In this document: positions 11,618-21,765 of the stretch, piece after piece
How positions within the stretch are numbered: the stretch's first letter is position 1
Layout of the letters: each line of letters opens with the position of its first letter
DNA from: Leishmania infantum JPCM5
Taxonomy: Eukaryota; Euglenozoa; Kinetoplastea; Trypanosomatida; Trypanosomatidae
Direction of reading: 5' to 3'
DNA length: 64,000 nt
NCBI RefSeq assembly: GCF_000002875.2
Contig: NC_009420.2
Location: 2,604,320 to 2,668,319 of the forward strand
Notes under the pieces: generated by a model
Database searches by the model: none
What the model saw: only the letters and a program-made list of their open reading frames with translations
What the model was told of the DNA's origin: nothing
Translations under genes and position numbers: made by a program

Positions 11618-12611
11618 GTACCGTCAATAAAGCGGGGGCGGTGCCGAAAGGGAAAAAAAGAAGGCAAAGTTGTGTGTGCAGCGCGCAGCTGTCCGCCTCC
11701 CACAAAGGCGCGTGCTCTGGCAATGAAGATGCGCCAACCACACGCACACAACGACAAAACGTGAACGACACAGGAAAACAAAAAATTGAAGTCGCAGTTC
11801 GAAAGAAAGACGTGTCTGCCAACACCGGCAGTGCGCGCAGCAGTGGCAGAGGAAAGGAGCTCGATACGAAAGCGCCTCAGAGGCTCAGAGAGAAGCAGCG
11901 GTGGTAGCGAGTACTTCGCTTCCCACCTTCTTGCTTTTTTCCCATGCCCCTTTCGTGCCACGGTCGACGAAAAGGGGAGATGGGCTGCACAGGTGTACCG
12001 CTTCGCGTACTGTACGTCCGCGCACACGCATGAAACTCAGTAGCGCCTCATGAGGGTGCGGAAACGAGACACCTCCCAACGCTAGTGAACGATGGACGAG
12101 GGTGAAGGTGATGTTGACGAGGGGGGAGGTTGCGGCGGCTTGGTGAGTGCAGCGTATTGATGAAGAGAGCACACAACAGAGAAGGGGTTCGACAAAACGA
12201 AAACAAAAGCGAGACCAAGAGAGGGAGGAGTATGGAGGAAGGAGAACTACAGTGAGCGAGAGCCGTATCCGCCGGTTGGGCACTCCGCGTACACCTACAC
12301 GTACGCCGGTGAGTCTCGGCACATCAGCTCTTACGTGGGACCCAGCTGCGAGTGTGGGGCACGGCCCCTTCCACAAGAGGCGCCCTTTGGCGTCGTTGAT
12401 TTTGCGCGTTGACTCGCCGTCCACGGACAGCGTGAAAAAAAAAAAAAACAGAAGGCATGCACCCGCGCACACGCTCAAGAGATGACCCATCAGAAATCAA
12501 CCATCACCCTCATCCATCATTCACTAATCGAATAGGCAGAGATGGCGAGGAGGGGAGGCGAGAGAAGGCGGATACCCCGAGCCTTTTCCGGTTTGCTCTT
12601 CGCGGTTGCCA
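11618..12611. other. Intergenic stretch, UFL1 3' side
   Basis: I see no gene. It is expected to be the 3' UTR of UFL1 and the 5' leader of the AFG1-like gene. A pyrimidine tract on the minus strand lies at about 11647-11665. Confidence 0.65.
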
Positions 12612-14825
12612 TCAGCTGAGAGCCAGTGTTGCGGTGCGAAGCTCCTCGAGCGTCGCCGCTTCTGTCTCATCGACGCTGCCGCGTTGCAAGGAGGCCATAA
12701 CCGCGTCCTTCGCTCTCTCCAAAGCCGCTGGCATTCCCGCTTCCGATTTCAGGCGGCCTACGACGCCAGCGACCGCCTTCCCAGGAACCTCAACGTGGCA
12801 CCGAAAGCAGTGGTGTACGAGCAGGGTGCACAATGAGGAGAGAAGCTTGCCGTTGGCGGTGGCATCCTCCCTCGAGACAGACGCTGCCTTCACCTCCTGG
12901 GCCACAGACTCCTTGATCTTCACATACATATCTCGCTCCACCTTCTTGTTCGGCTGGTGAAACGATGCGACAGCGACGACGCCGGAGCCACTCATCTCGC
13001 GCAGGGTGTCGAGGAACGCCCCGACCGATTTGTCTTTGAGGGCGTCAAGAAGAGGTATGAGGCTGTTGCGTCGACTCTCCGAAAAGGTCAGCAGCGCCTT
13101 CATGAGCTGGGCTGGCTGGCTCACCTGCTTGAGCGCCGCTGCCACATTCTTGCTCCACTCCGGCATGTCCAGACTCTCGTTCCGGATGACCTGCCTCGCC
13201 ATCTCATACGCCTCTGTGGACATGACGTGCCGAGCAACGGCCGCAGACGTCGCCCCATCAAGCTGGTCCAGAGCCCACTCCACCCCTTTCGCGGTGACCC
13301 AGAGATGGGTCCAGCGCGTTGCGAGCTCCTCCTGCAACGCGCCTCTGAACTGCTTCAACTCTGCCGCCGCATTCTTGGCAGCCGACAGCGCCAGCTGCTG
13401 CTCCAACGCCTCCGCCACCCCGCCCCACATATCCACCAACTCCCGGAGAACCTCGCCATACCGGTCTCGCGGCAGCCTCAGCACGGAGGCGATCGTGTCC
13501 GCTGCCGCGGTGCTCACGGGCACACTCGACTTTTTGGCGTTTGCCAAGGCGGGGGGAAGGGCCGTCTTGACCTCCTCTTCGGCTGCCGCGGAGAGCAACA
13601 CGGTGTTGGCGATGAGCGTGGCGCTCTCCAGCCCAGGGTACAGCTCGCGCAGACGCTCCTCTAGCAACGGCCAGTCCTTCTCCATCTCCACAAACAGCGG
13701 AAGCTGCTCCACAACGTCCACGGCGAGCGCCTCTCGGTCCACCAGGCTCTGCAAGGCGGGCAGATTGCTGAGGTAGCGATCCGACACGAACCCGTTAGCG
13801 AGCGGGTACCCACACAAGGGGTGCTTGGCACTCGCTCGCACTGTCACACGCACTGCTGCCTCCCTGGCCATAGCAGCCGCCCTGCCCCCTTGGCCTTTCC
13901 TTCGACCCTTTCGCTGATTGGCCGGCGCCGAGGCGGTCGAGGACGCCATGGCTGTCGCCGCCTGCTCGGCCGCAGCCGCATCAGGTGGGTTGTAGCGCTC
14001 GATCAAGTACTGGCGAGGGTTGCTAATCCCCTGTCGCAGTAGCGGGGCGTACTCGACACAGCCGTTCGATGCGTACAAGTTCTCCACCTCCGCCGTGCGC
14101 TTCGCCTCGTACACGAGTGGGACATAAATGCTTGATCCCTCAAAGCGGCCAGGGAGCTCGTCGCGGACCGCAGCAACGACTGTGCTCATCAGCGGAGCGA
14201 AGAGCTCGTTGCGCTTGTAGAAGGCGTCCAGCCGAACCGGCTCCTCCGCCGCCAGCAGCCCGGCACGCACTACCATGCGCTGTAGCTTCACAAACTGCGT
14301 CGTGTAAAGCGACGCATCTTGCATGACGGCGTCGATGCGTCCACGCTCCACTGCTCTGTGGAGCAAGCTCTTTGCAAACAGGGAGCTCAGCTGGTTCATG
14401 GAGGCAAACTGCGAGATAGCGAGCGAGCCCTGCTCCTTCAGGAGGTCCCCTGCAGCGAGCACTATCGCGTCCAGATACCCGTCTGTCATCAGCTCACCGC
14501 CTTCGAGGGTGAGGATGGGGTTCTCCTCCAACACACTAGGCAGAGCGCGCTCCACCTGGAAGGTGCGAACGCTCAGAAGCCCTGGTAGATCGACGACGTT
14601 TAGCCGCCCGCCGTTGGCTAGCACCTCGTCCACGATCTCGCGCTTCAGTTCATCCCAGGTGAGGTACTCCTTGGCGTCTGTGGTGAAGAGGAGATCAATA
14701 AGGTTTTTCTTAATTAGCGCATTGGCAATCTCGACAGCGTTGCGCTCAGTGATTTGGTTTGGCACCTGCTCCTTCTGCAGCGACTGGAACCGCTTGACGA
14801 GTTCACTCAGCTCCACGTCGTCCAT
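12612..14825 (-). CDS. UFL1: UFL1, E3 UFM1-protein ligase 1
   Basis: Predicted E3 component of the UFM1 (ufmylation) pathway, 737 aa against about 790 in animals. The N-terminus (MDDVELSELVKRFQSLQKEQ, then the helical and winged-helix-like segments with TWDELKREI and GGRLNVVDL) follows the UFL1 N-terminal domain closely. A basic low-complexity linker with KGRRKGQGG is near residue 310. A long helical C-terminal half completes the protein. UFL1 acts with the E2 UFC1 and partner DDRGK1 at the ER membrane and on ribosomes in other eukaryotes. No catalytic Cys is expected, since it is a scaffold-type E3. The frame is open to 15077, but the upstream residues look like translated 5' UTR, so I start at the ATG at 14823-14825. 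Confidence 0.85.
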   Translation of the reverse strand: MDDVELSELVKRFQSLQKEQVPNQITERNAVEIANALIKKNLIDLLFTTDAKEYLTWDELKREIVDEVLANGGRLNVVDLPGLLSVRTFQVERALPSVLEENPILTLEGGELMTDGYLDAIVLAAGDLLKEQGSLAISQFASMNQLSSLFAKSLLHRAVERGRIDAVMQDASLYTTQFVKLQRMVVRAGLLAAEEPVRLDAFYKRNELFAPLMSTVVAAVRDELPGRFEGSSIYVPLVYEAKRTAEVENLYASNGCVEYAPLLRQGISNPRQYLIERYNPPDAAAAEQAATAMASSTASAPANQRKGRRKGQGGRAAAMAREAAVRVTVRASAKHPLCGYPLANGFVSDRYLSNLPALQSLVDREALAVDVVEQLPLFVEMEKDWPLLEERLRELYPGLESATLIANTVLLSAAAEEEVKTALPPALANAKKSSVPVSTAAADTIASVLRLPRDRYGEVLRELVDMWGGVAEALEQQLALSAAKNAAAELKQFRGALQEELATRWTHLWVTAKGVEWALDQLDGATSAAVARHVMSTEAYEMARQVIRNESLDMPEWSKNVAAALKQVSQPAQLMKALLTFSESRRNSLIPLLDALKDKSVGAFLDTLREMSGSGVVAVASFHQPNKKVERDMYVKIKESVAQEVKAASVSREDATANGKLLSSLCTLLVHHCFRCHVEVPGKAVAGVVGRLKSEAGMPAALERAKDAVMASLQRGSVDETEAATLEELRTATLALS

Positions 14826-15500
14826 GGTGCCTGCGGCAAAAGCAAAGGACCAGGAAGAGAGTAACGCACCTCGACGCACTGCAGCAGTCGAACGGCGGAG
14901 AGAAAAGCGTGAGCGAGAGGAAGGTGAGATTGGAAGGAGATCCGAAGAATGCGCGACGTGGCAAAACGGAAGAGGTCGGCGTTGACCACACATGCAAAGA
15001 GCCCCGCAATAGGCAACACTGACGATCGTCAACAGTGAGTCATCATGGGCGCAGACGTAAACCGCAGTAAACCACAAGAGAAAAAAAAAAACTGCAACGA
15101 ACGCACAGCATCAGACAGTGCCGCAGCGTCTGAACAGGGCGCGCACCAGCACAGTGAGTTCCGGACACAAGACGGGCGTCATTCATCCACCGTCATGCAC
15201 ATGACCCCCCCCGCTCACTTTCTCTCCCGCTGACGTGAATGAGGCTCGCTTGCCACTTGGGCTGCCCGATCCCTCCACGTCACCGCGGTATCTGACGTGG
15301 TATTCTTGAAGCATGCACGCCGGACATAATGGCGAGGAAACACCATCGACACAATACGCAAATGTGGCACCAAGACCGATACGCACCCAAGAAAGTAGGC
15401 TGCACGTTAGCGGATGATGCTCAGGTAGATGCACACCACGAAAACGCATCCTGGAAAAGACTTTCACACGCTCTGCATGTCTGACGCTGGCTACTCCAGC
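14826..15500. other. Intergenic stretch between UFL1 and thioesterase
   Basis: I see no gene. It holds the UFL1 5' leader and the thioesterase 3' UTR. An 8-bp inverted repeat (15275-15282 with 15293-15300) is present but short enough to be chance. Confidence 0.65.
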
Positions 15501-15980
15501 TCAGCTCCCGATACGCGGGCTAGCTGAGAGGACGTGAGTGCCACGTGCGTACACCTCGCCGCTGCTTTCGTCCTCGAACGAGAAATCTGTAAAGACGATG
15601 TTGCCCTCCTGGCGCACGAGTCGCGTCATGCAGTTACACTTTTTGTCCTCGAACACGGCGGATAGGAAGCTGATTTCCAAGCTCACCGATTCCACACACG
15701 TCTGCGGCAGATGTGCGCGGACGTGAATCTTTGTGAAGGCGTCTGCCAAGCTGGACAGGGCCCCGCCATGGACAGACTTGACGCTGTTATGACTGCCACG
15801 TTTTGCCTTCCACGGGAAAACGAGTGTTCCCTCTCGCCGCTCCTGAATACGCTCTGGAGAAAAGAGGACTGTGCTCAGCAAAGCGGCGCTGTAGTTTCGC
15901 GGGTGATCCATGATCTGGTGCGCAGCGGCGGTGGCCTGCTTGACTGTCACTGAGTCGAGCAGGAAGCGAGTTCCCTTCAT
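15501..15980 (-). CDS. Hotdog-fold acyl-CoA thioesterase (PaaI/ACOT13-like)
   Basis: Predicted small hotdog-fold thioesterase, 159 aa, the usual length for the PaaI/ACOT13 (THEM2) group, which hydrolyses acyl-CoA thioesters. The signature VHGGALSSLADAF lies at about residues 76-88, where the His-Gly-Gly starts the central helix that buries the active site. The following strands carry VSLEISFLSAV and a C-terminal GTHVLS, also typical. The frame extends upstream to 16232, but the added 84 residues are hydrophobic and unlike the family, so I start at the ATG at 15978-15980. A mitochondrial location is possible but no clear presequence is visible. The substrate cannot be told from sequence. Confidence 0.85.
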   Translation of the reverse strand: MKGTRFLLDSVTVKQATAAAHQIMDHPRNYSAALLSTVLFSPERIQERREGTLVFPWKAKRGSHNSVKSVHGGALSSLADAFTKIHVRAHLPQTCVESVSLEISFLSAVFEDKKCNCMTRLVRQEGNIVFTDFSFEDESSGEVYARGTHVLSASPRIGS

Positions 15981-16723
15981 TGTCAAGGCAGCCACCGTTT
16001 TTCCCTCTCGAGTACAAGAAACAGCAAACCACAGCAGCTGCAATGTCGGTGGCTGCTGGTGAAAAGGGAGACGGCGGCTGCCGTGCAGACGACCAGAAGC
16101 GAGCACTGGCGAAGAATAAAGCGTCCAGGCACAGATCATGATACACAGTAATGAAAGAGGACACGGCGAAAAAGGATATGCATGTGGATAATAACGCAAA
16201 GGACACGAGATCGAGATGCTCCAGCACGTCATGTCTCGCCTTACCGCCCGCTTACCCTGTCAGCGCAGGACACACGGCAGCGCCTTTTTCTTTTCGCCAG
16301 CAAGCAGAGAGCGCACGCTGCATGGTCGGAGTGGGCGGATAGGAGGCTAAAAGGCAAAGACGCAGCAAACGCACCGTCCATTCACACGGGCCTTCTGCAT
16401 CGCTGCCTATAAAAAACGTCAGCTTGCTCACAGACAAAGTAGAGATGTTTCACGTATGTTGTGTGTTGAGGCGAAGCCACCGTGGCAGGCGCTGCATCAA
16501 CATTTAGGCGCAGGAGCCTCGCAATCGTCCTTGCATCTGCGCAAGAGGACAAACCAGGAAGAACGCGGGACCCGCCCAGCCGCCCACCCACCCCAGCTGC
16601 CCTCATTTTGCGACGAGCATCACTCAACCGCATCCTGTGCCCCGCCTTCCGCCACAGGAGCACGCACGCGAGAAGGGCGTCGTGCAATGCCCACCTTTCT
16701 TCTGCCTTCTAGTCGCCCGGCCG
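15981..16723. other. Intergenic stretch between thioesterase and SET gene
   Basis: I see no gene. It is presumed to be the 3' UTR of the SET-domain gene and the leader of the thioesterase. Confidence 0.65.
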
Positions 16724-17797
16724 CTACGACGAGCCCTTCCCCTCGGCGTCGTCGGTGAAGCAAAACTCCAGATCCTGCACAATATCCTCGAAGGTGTGCG
16801 CCAACGTCTGCGGGTCTGACAGGCTCACGAGGGACGTTGCCTTGTGAAAGGCACGCACACGCTCACCAGCAAGTATGCGACCAGCCGTGCAGACAGCCGT
16901 GTACTCGCTTCGCGGAAGACAGTCAAGGTTTAGGAGCAACGTCGACGTGAGCGGGTCACCACAGACGTCGCTGTGGAGCCGCAGAGCCCGCCATGGCACG
17001 ACCTCGCCACACCTCCGGCATGTGGTCGCCTGGCTCAGCGCTGTCGTCGCCTTGGAAACAGGCGTAGACGGCGGCACTAAGTGCTCTTTCAGTTCCTCGT
17101 AGGACGAGAAGCCCCAGTACGTGGCGCCATACACGACAAAGATCTCCTCAGCAGGGGCTATGTCCCGGATCGCAACAATGAACACACGACCGGAGTGGGA
17201 GTCGTACTCCATCAGCTGCGCATTCGCCCTCAGAGGTCCATGGTCGTTGATGAAGGTGGCGAGTGACAGGTGCTCGCCGGTGGCTGTGACACCGTCGATG
17301 AACATACCGCTGGAGCGCACTCGCACGACGTACACACCCTTCGCCGCGCTGCTGGCTGCGGAGGTGAGGGTGCGGCCGCGATACTCGCACAGTACGCAGC
17401 CTTGCGGAACGCGCCGGCTTGAGCGCAGGAAAAGGCCGAGGCCAGCGTGGGCGCCAATGGAAGACGGCTTCACCTCAAAGAAACGGTGCTCTGCGCCGGC
17501 GGGGATGTACCGCACCTCCGAGTCCTCGTCTGTGTGCAGTAGTGTCATGCCCAATCGCTGGTATTCACGACTGATCAGCAGGTTGACGCGGCACGCGAAG
17601 CGCATGTTGCGCGTTGTGTAAGAGTCCTTGTCAACCTGGATTAGTTTGCCTTCCTCGACCATTCGCTGGCACGCCGCCTCTAGTAGTGCCTCATGGATTG
17701 CGTTATCCAGCAGAAGCGAGATGCTCCGAACAGTGAGCGGTACCCCCAGGCGGACGCACATGTCCCCAATTACACGCGAGACTGCCTCATATAGCAT
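16724..17797 (-). CDS. SET-domain protein with C-terminal zinc-finger-like motif
   Basis: Predicted lysine methyltransferase-like protein, about 357 aa. An N-terminal helical region of about 100 residues precedes the SET domain. The SET domain begins with GLGLFLRSSRRVPQG and CEYRG. It continues with the FINDHG segment in the place of the usual NHSCxPN, then AIRDIAPAEEIFVVYGATYW, which matches the terminal Y-G-x-x-Y-W seen in several SET families. A CxxC-H-C group (CRRCGEVVPW, then H and C) follows near residue 275 and could bind zinc. The NDHG variant leaves activity uncertain. The frame extends to 17869, but the acceptor-like GCGCAG and CGCAG dinucleotides lie after that first ATG, so Met at 17795-17797 is a likelier start. 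It is a different SET type from the dead gene at 8.0-9.4 kb. Confidence 0.8.
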   Translation of the reverse strand: MLYEAVSRVIGDMCVRLGVPLTVRSISLLLDNAIHEALLEAACQRMVEEGKLIQVDKDSYTTRNMRFACRVNLLISREYQRLGMTLLHTDEDSEVRYIPAGAEHRFFEVKPSSIGAHAGLGLFLRSSRRVPQGCVLCEYRGRTLTSAASSAAKGVYVVRVRSSGMFIDGVTATGEHLSLATFINDHGPLRANAQLMEYDSHSGRVFIVAIRDIAPAEEIFVVYGATYWGFSSYEELKEHLVPPSTPVSKATTALSQATTCRRCGEVVPWRALRLHSDVCGDPLTSTLLLNLDCLPRSEYTAVCTAGRILAGERVRAFHKATSLVSLSDPQTLAHTFEDIVQDLEFCFTDDAEGKGSS

Positions 17798-17967
17798 GCA
17801 TTTATGGCACCGCCTGCGATTCAATAATCCTGCGCACCCGTTGAACGGTGAAGAAAGCGAAAACAGCATACGTTAAGAGTCAGGGGAGGCAACGAGAGCG
17901 GAAGAGTTATATATTGTACCTGAAGAACAGTGAAGGGCATCACTTTTTCGTCTGCTTCCAAGTGCCC

Positions 17968-18551
17968 ATTCTGCCACAAAACACGAGCTCCACTCCACGC
18001 TACAGCCGCCCTGCCACAGACCCATCGCGTGGTGCCGAGCAGCGCTAGACATGCGGGCGCCCCACACAGCACCCTGCGCCGACGCGGCCACCCGAGCACG
18101 GTCTCTGCCTCAGCCCCAAGCCCGCCCACCCACCCCCCAGGTCGCCTCACGGGTCGCTCCCGCTGTGCTGGTCGCCACCTGGCGCACCTCTCTCACTCAC
18201 TGTCTGGGGGGTAGCTCAGGCTCCCATCACACCAGCGGCCAGTGAGGCGGCCCAAGGAGGTACGTGCGAGCCACGCGGGCACGCTTGCCTTCTATCCTAG
18301 GCATGGCACAAGCGTGCCCACGGCCGCAGCTCGCTGCGACGCAGCGCCATCCACGGCATCAACGCCGACATATCACCACCGCTGAATCGCTCTCACCTCC
18401 ACCCCCACGTCGTGGGGGTACTTTTGAGCCTGCCACCACCACATGCAGCTGTGCATTCGTGGGGACACACGGGGGGAGGGGGAGGGGGTCTGCAGGGCTG
18501 ACCCACAGATGAGGCGCTGGACCCTGAGATGCTGCGCACCGAGGTGTGCCC
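17968..18551 (+). mobile_element. Dispersed repeat copy 1, SIDER2-like retroposon
   Basis: A 584-bp element almost identical to the copy at 32934-33516, in the same orientation. Size, GC-rich composition, the non-coding character and location in the 3' UTR of a protein gene (here the permease) fit the SIDER2 family of short degenerate retroposons of Leishmania. The family assignment is from memory of its general character, not from a database match. It contains a perfect 9-bp-arm inverted repeat at 18401-18419 and a G-run cluster at about 18468-18490. No target-site duplication is obvious. About 170 bp of GC-rich sequence beyond the right boundary may be more of the element that copy 2 lacks. 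The strand given is the reading orientation used here; the true sense orientation of the element is not settled. Confidence 0.7.
18401..18419. repeat. Perfect 9-bp inverted repeat inside repeat copy 1
   Basis: Arms ACCCCCACG and CGTGGGGGT are separated by a single T. The same palindrome lies at 33367-33385 in copy 2. Confidence 0.85.
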
Positions 18552-19219
18552 CCCCCCCATCATCAGATTTAGGAGGCAGAGAGCATTAGTCGACGCAGGT
18601 CCCACCGCCACAATGTGTTTATGTGCCTAAGTGGGTGCGCGTATGGATGCCCACGGCACTGAAGGCCGCCTGCATGCCGTGAGCCGCCGTCCTGCCTGTG
18701 TCTGATTAGAAGAAGACCGCAGTGGGTAACTACTAATCCTAGCGTTTTTTTGCTGGTTTCGATGTCACAGCTTTCCGGTGAGGTACTTTCATCATCTCAC
18801 CATTCGCGATACAAAGTCAGCTGTGAACGCACGCAGACCTCCGCCACCGCGCCGCGTGGCTCAGCACGCGTGTGGGCTTGCGGAGCGTGTGCCGCACACG
18901 AGGTGCGAGCCTCAGTATGATCTTCGCGGGCATGTCACCACAAAAACACAAAAGAGCCGAAGGAGAGCCCGACATGCGCGCACGCGTTGTCGTGCACATC
19001 CGATCGCGGCCGCAACAGGAAAGAGCAACAGGGGGAGAGCAAACGACATGCGCCTTGCACGCTGTTGCTGCGAAAGAAACAGCACATGAATGAGCAGACA
19101 GGTAGGGCCATCATCCGCCTCCGCTCACCCCATTTACGTCCACGTGGGGCAGCCGCTCGCATCCGCATGATATTTTTGCCTTTCTCTCACTGTGTCTAAT
19201 ATATGTGATCATCACCTAC
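18552..19219. other. Intergenic stretch between repeat copy 1 and permease
   Basis: I see no gene. This should be 3' UTR of the permease gene, with the SIDER2-like element further along the same UTR. Confidence 0.65.
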
Positions 19220-20650
19220 TCATGAAAAGACGACCGCCATGTACGTCCCCATGACGGAGAAAATAAGCCCCATGAGGAGGAAAACCCACGAGAGAAGCGC
19301 GTCGATCCGGCCCGTCAGGTAAGCCCCAGACTCGCGCATCCTCATCGCAAAGAGCGCTGGAAATGTCATGGAGAGCGTGGCGCTAAAGAGGGCTCCAAGA
19401 ACGGATACCACCCTCGCCACATCCGCCAGGAAAATTGCGAGGACGCAACACACCGCGGAAAGAGCCACGCCAAGTTTTGTGCGTGTCTTCTTTGGGATCT
19501 TGGTTCCACTGCCTCCAGAGAGGAACATAAAGGCGGCGAGGCGGCACGGAAAGATGCAGAACACAAAGGACACCGCAGCGCTAAAGCAGCACATGAGCTG
19601 GCACACCATCATGAGCAAATCCGTCTCCGCGTTGTAGCTGGAGAGGATGTTACCGCTCGACAGGTGCGGAAAAGTAAGGCTCCCCATGGCGCCAAGCAAA
19701 ATGTAAAAGACGGACATGACGCAGAGCGCCAGCGAGGTGGATACGAGGATCTTGCGGCCAGTGCGGTCGTGCAGGTCTTTGATGACTGCCATGACGTTCG
19801 ACTGCACCTCGTAAGAGAAGACAAAGATTGGCGCTGAAAACATATACGGGAGAACGAACGCCAGTCGACCCTGGGAGAAATCTCGCTTCGCGTCCGCCGA
19901 GGGCTCGGCAGTCTTCGCGATACCGCTGACGCTCTCCGGGACGAAGAAACGATACGCAACGGTAAAGATGATGAAGACGGTGAAGAGGTTGCTCACAAAC
20001 CCCTTCGTGCGCAGCGAGGCCAAGCGCGCGTTGAAGGTGAGTGGGGTTATGATTAGTGTGGAGGCGAAGAGGCAGATGTTGCCGCCGGTGTCGCTGCGCA
20101 TCCACAGAGGCAGAAAATTCGCTCGACTCACCAGGATCCGCGTGACGCTTTCCTTGATAAAGCTCAAGTACACCACGGCGCAGCCGAAGTTGTAAAAGAA
20201 AAGAGTGAAGCGCACCACCCAACGGCCCTTGGCGCCCAGAAAGAAGCCGGCCACCGTCTCGTAGTCGTCCGAGTCAGCGGAGAGGGAGGCGAGCGCCAAA
20301 ATGCGGACAGAGAGAAACATTACAAGGATGCAAAACAGGATGCAGATCATCGCAAACGCCCACCCGCCCACCACAAAGGCGAGGGGAAGCGAAAGCATTG
20401 TCGGCGTACACGCCGACGTCACCAGCCCGAGGGCACCTGAGAGCACACCATCGCCGGGGCAGCAGCTTTCCAATAGTGACCCTTGCACCTCCTCCAGGCT
20501 GCTGAACGTGCGATTGTCGACTAAAATGCTGCCATTGTGCGGCTGACGCCAATCGCACTCCTCCTCTGGATTCGCTTGCGCGACGCCGTGGTACGACGCC
20601 CCTTTCGCGTTGTCGAAAAGGGGGGACTTATCGTCGCACGCGAGGGACAT
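19220..20650 (-). CDS. Amino-acid transporter, AAT/AAAP family
   Basis: Predicted 476-aa integral membrane permease of the amino acid/auxin permease family (Aa_trans), the AAT group expanded in trypanosomatids. A hydrophilic acidic N-terminus of about 70 residues precedes the first membrane segment, which carries the family-typical GLVTSACTPTMLSLPLAF near 75-95. About 11 hydrophobic spans follow. SAPIFVFSYEVQSN near residue 273 corresponds to the conserved mid-protein segment that contributes to substrate binding. It is likely at the plasma or an internal membrane. Substrate cannot be assigned, since closely related AATs differ (arginine, lysine, proline, alanine and others). The ATG at 20648-20650 begins a plausible N-terminus. 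A SIDER2-like repeat lies downstream. Confidence 0.9.
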   Translation of the reverse strand: MSLACDDKSPLFDNAKGASYHGVAQANPEEECDWRQPHNGSILVDNRTFSSLEEVQGSLLESCCPGDGVLSGALGLVTSACTPTMLSLPLAFVVGGWAFAMICILFCILVMFLSVRILALASLSADSDDYETVAGFFLGAKGRWVVRFTLFFYNFGCAVVYLSFIKESVTRILVSRANFLPLWMRSDTGGNICLFASTLIITPLTFNARLASLRTKGFVSNLFTVFIIFTVAYRFFVPESVSGIAKTAEPSADAKRDFSQGRLAFVLPYMFSAPIFVFSYEVQSNVMAVIKDLHDRTGRKILVSTSLALCVMSVFYILLGAMGSLTFPHLSSGNILSSYNAETDLLMMVCQLMCCFSAAVSFVFCIFPCRLAAFMFLSGGSGTKIPKKTRTKLGVALSAVCCVLAIFLADVARVVSVLGALFSATLSMTFPALFAMRMRESGAYLTGRIDALLSWVFLLMGLIFSVMGTYMAVVFS

Positions 20651-21765
20651 GTTTCAACCCGCTCTCTACGAAGGGAGCCCCGCACATCCACCATAAGCAG
20701 CGTAGCGTCGTACGAGTTCAACGCGTGAGTGCGCGCTTTCACGCCAGGAAACACGCCTGCGCCAACACACTGTACCAGAGCATAAATTGATGACAGCGGG
20801 AAGACTAGGACAGAACAGAGCCGATGCGAGGTCGCGAATACCACATGCGGAAGGCAAGTTTTCGGCACACCGATTGCCGACCCTCCACAAGGCGTTGTTC
20901 CTTCGTCGACTCAGTCCGATAAAAGGCGCGGAAAGGAGGTGGGGCGACAGAGAACGTGGCGATGCCACTTCAGCGCTTCCTCTGGTGACACAAATGAGCG
21001 AGGAGGCGGCGGCGGCCGTCTCGCAGTAAATGCAAGGCAAGAGCGCGTCGCAGATGTCACGACAACTGCAACGGCAAAACATAAACACTCCAACGTACAA
21101 GCAAGAATGCACGAGGGGGAGGGAGCACAGCGGCCTTCCGTTTCCTTCCAAAGAAGTAAATCGACGCTCACGCCGTCGTTCAGGTGAGGAATGGGAGCGG
21201 TGCGGTAGGCAGGCGCGAAGGAAGAGAGAAAAGAGGCGATTAAGACAGCCGAGGAGGCATGGCATCCTCCGCGACAAAGTAGGCAAGGTCTGCGCGCAGA
21301 CACGAACGACTTTGCACCAACCGCACGAAGGGGTGGCGAAGTGAGAGACCGATAGAGAGATAGAGAAAAGGGGTGTGCGCGATCACGAGCAGACTCCGTG
21401 GGCCTGATCTCACGCGCACCGCCCCTTCTCCCTCTCCCATACCATGTGAAACCCTTTCCTTTCTGCTTGCTGCGTGCCACTCCCACAGCTGCGCAGGGAA
21501 CCCGAAACCCAAGTGCACACATACACCCTTGTTGTGACAGATGAGCAATGTCGTGAGAAGGCATAGAAAGGCAACCGTCCTCGGTTTGGCAGTTTCTTTT
21601 TTTTTTTCGAGGTTTAGTGCACCACATCGATAATACAGCACCGAATCAGAAAAGGCAGCCGCAGATGCAGAGCTGCGGTACAAGTTAAGAGGCGAGCACG
21701 CGCAACTCTCAGCAAGCCGCCACCATGCTCCGTCGCGTTGCGTGTTGCCGGGGACATGATTGTTG
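20651..21765. other. Intergenic stretch between permease and TMEM65-like gene
   Basis: I see no supportable gene. A minus-strand frame of about 200 codons at 20666-21286 has Ser/Arg/Cys-rich composition and no domain. A poly-purine run near 21597-21610 gives a pyrimidine tract on the transcribed strand. Confidence 0.6.

Noticed and set aside
12957..13776. Long plus-strand open frames of about 235 and 256 codons
   Set aside because: They lie wholly inside UFL1 on the other strand and are the usual shadows of GC-rich codon bias; no domain is seen.
15275..15300. 8-bp inverted repeat CCACGTCA/TGACGTGG
   Set aside because: It is short enough to be expected by chance in a window this size, with no supporting context.
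17821..18150. Frames through repeat copy 1, repeated in copy 2 at 32913-33149
   Set aside because: They are shared only because the repeat is shared, are broken differently by small indels, and show no coding character.
20666..21627. Minus-strand frames of 206 and 238 codons between permease and TMEM65-like gene
   Set aside because: They overlap each other, are rich in Ser, Arg and Cys, and show no domain or clean start context; they fit UTR sequence.
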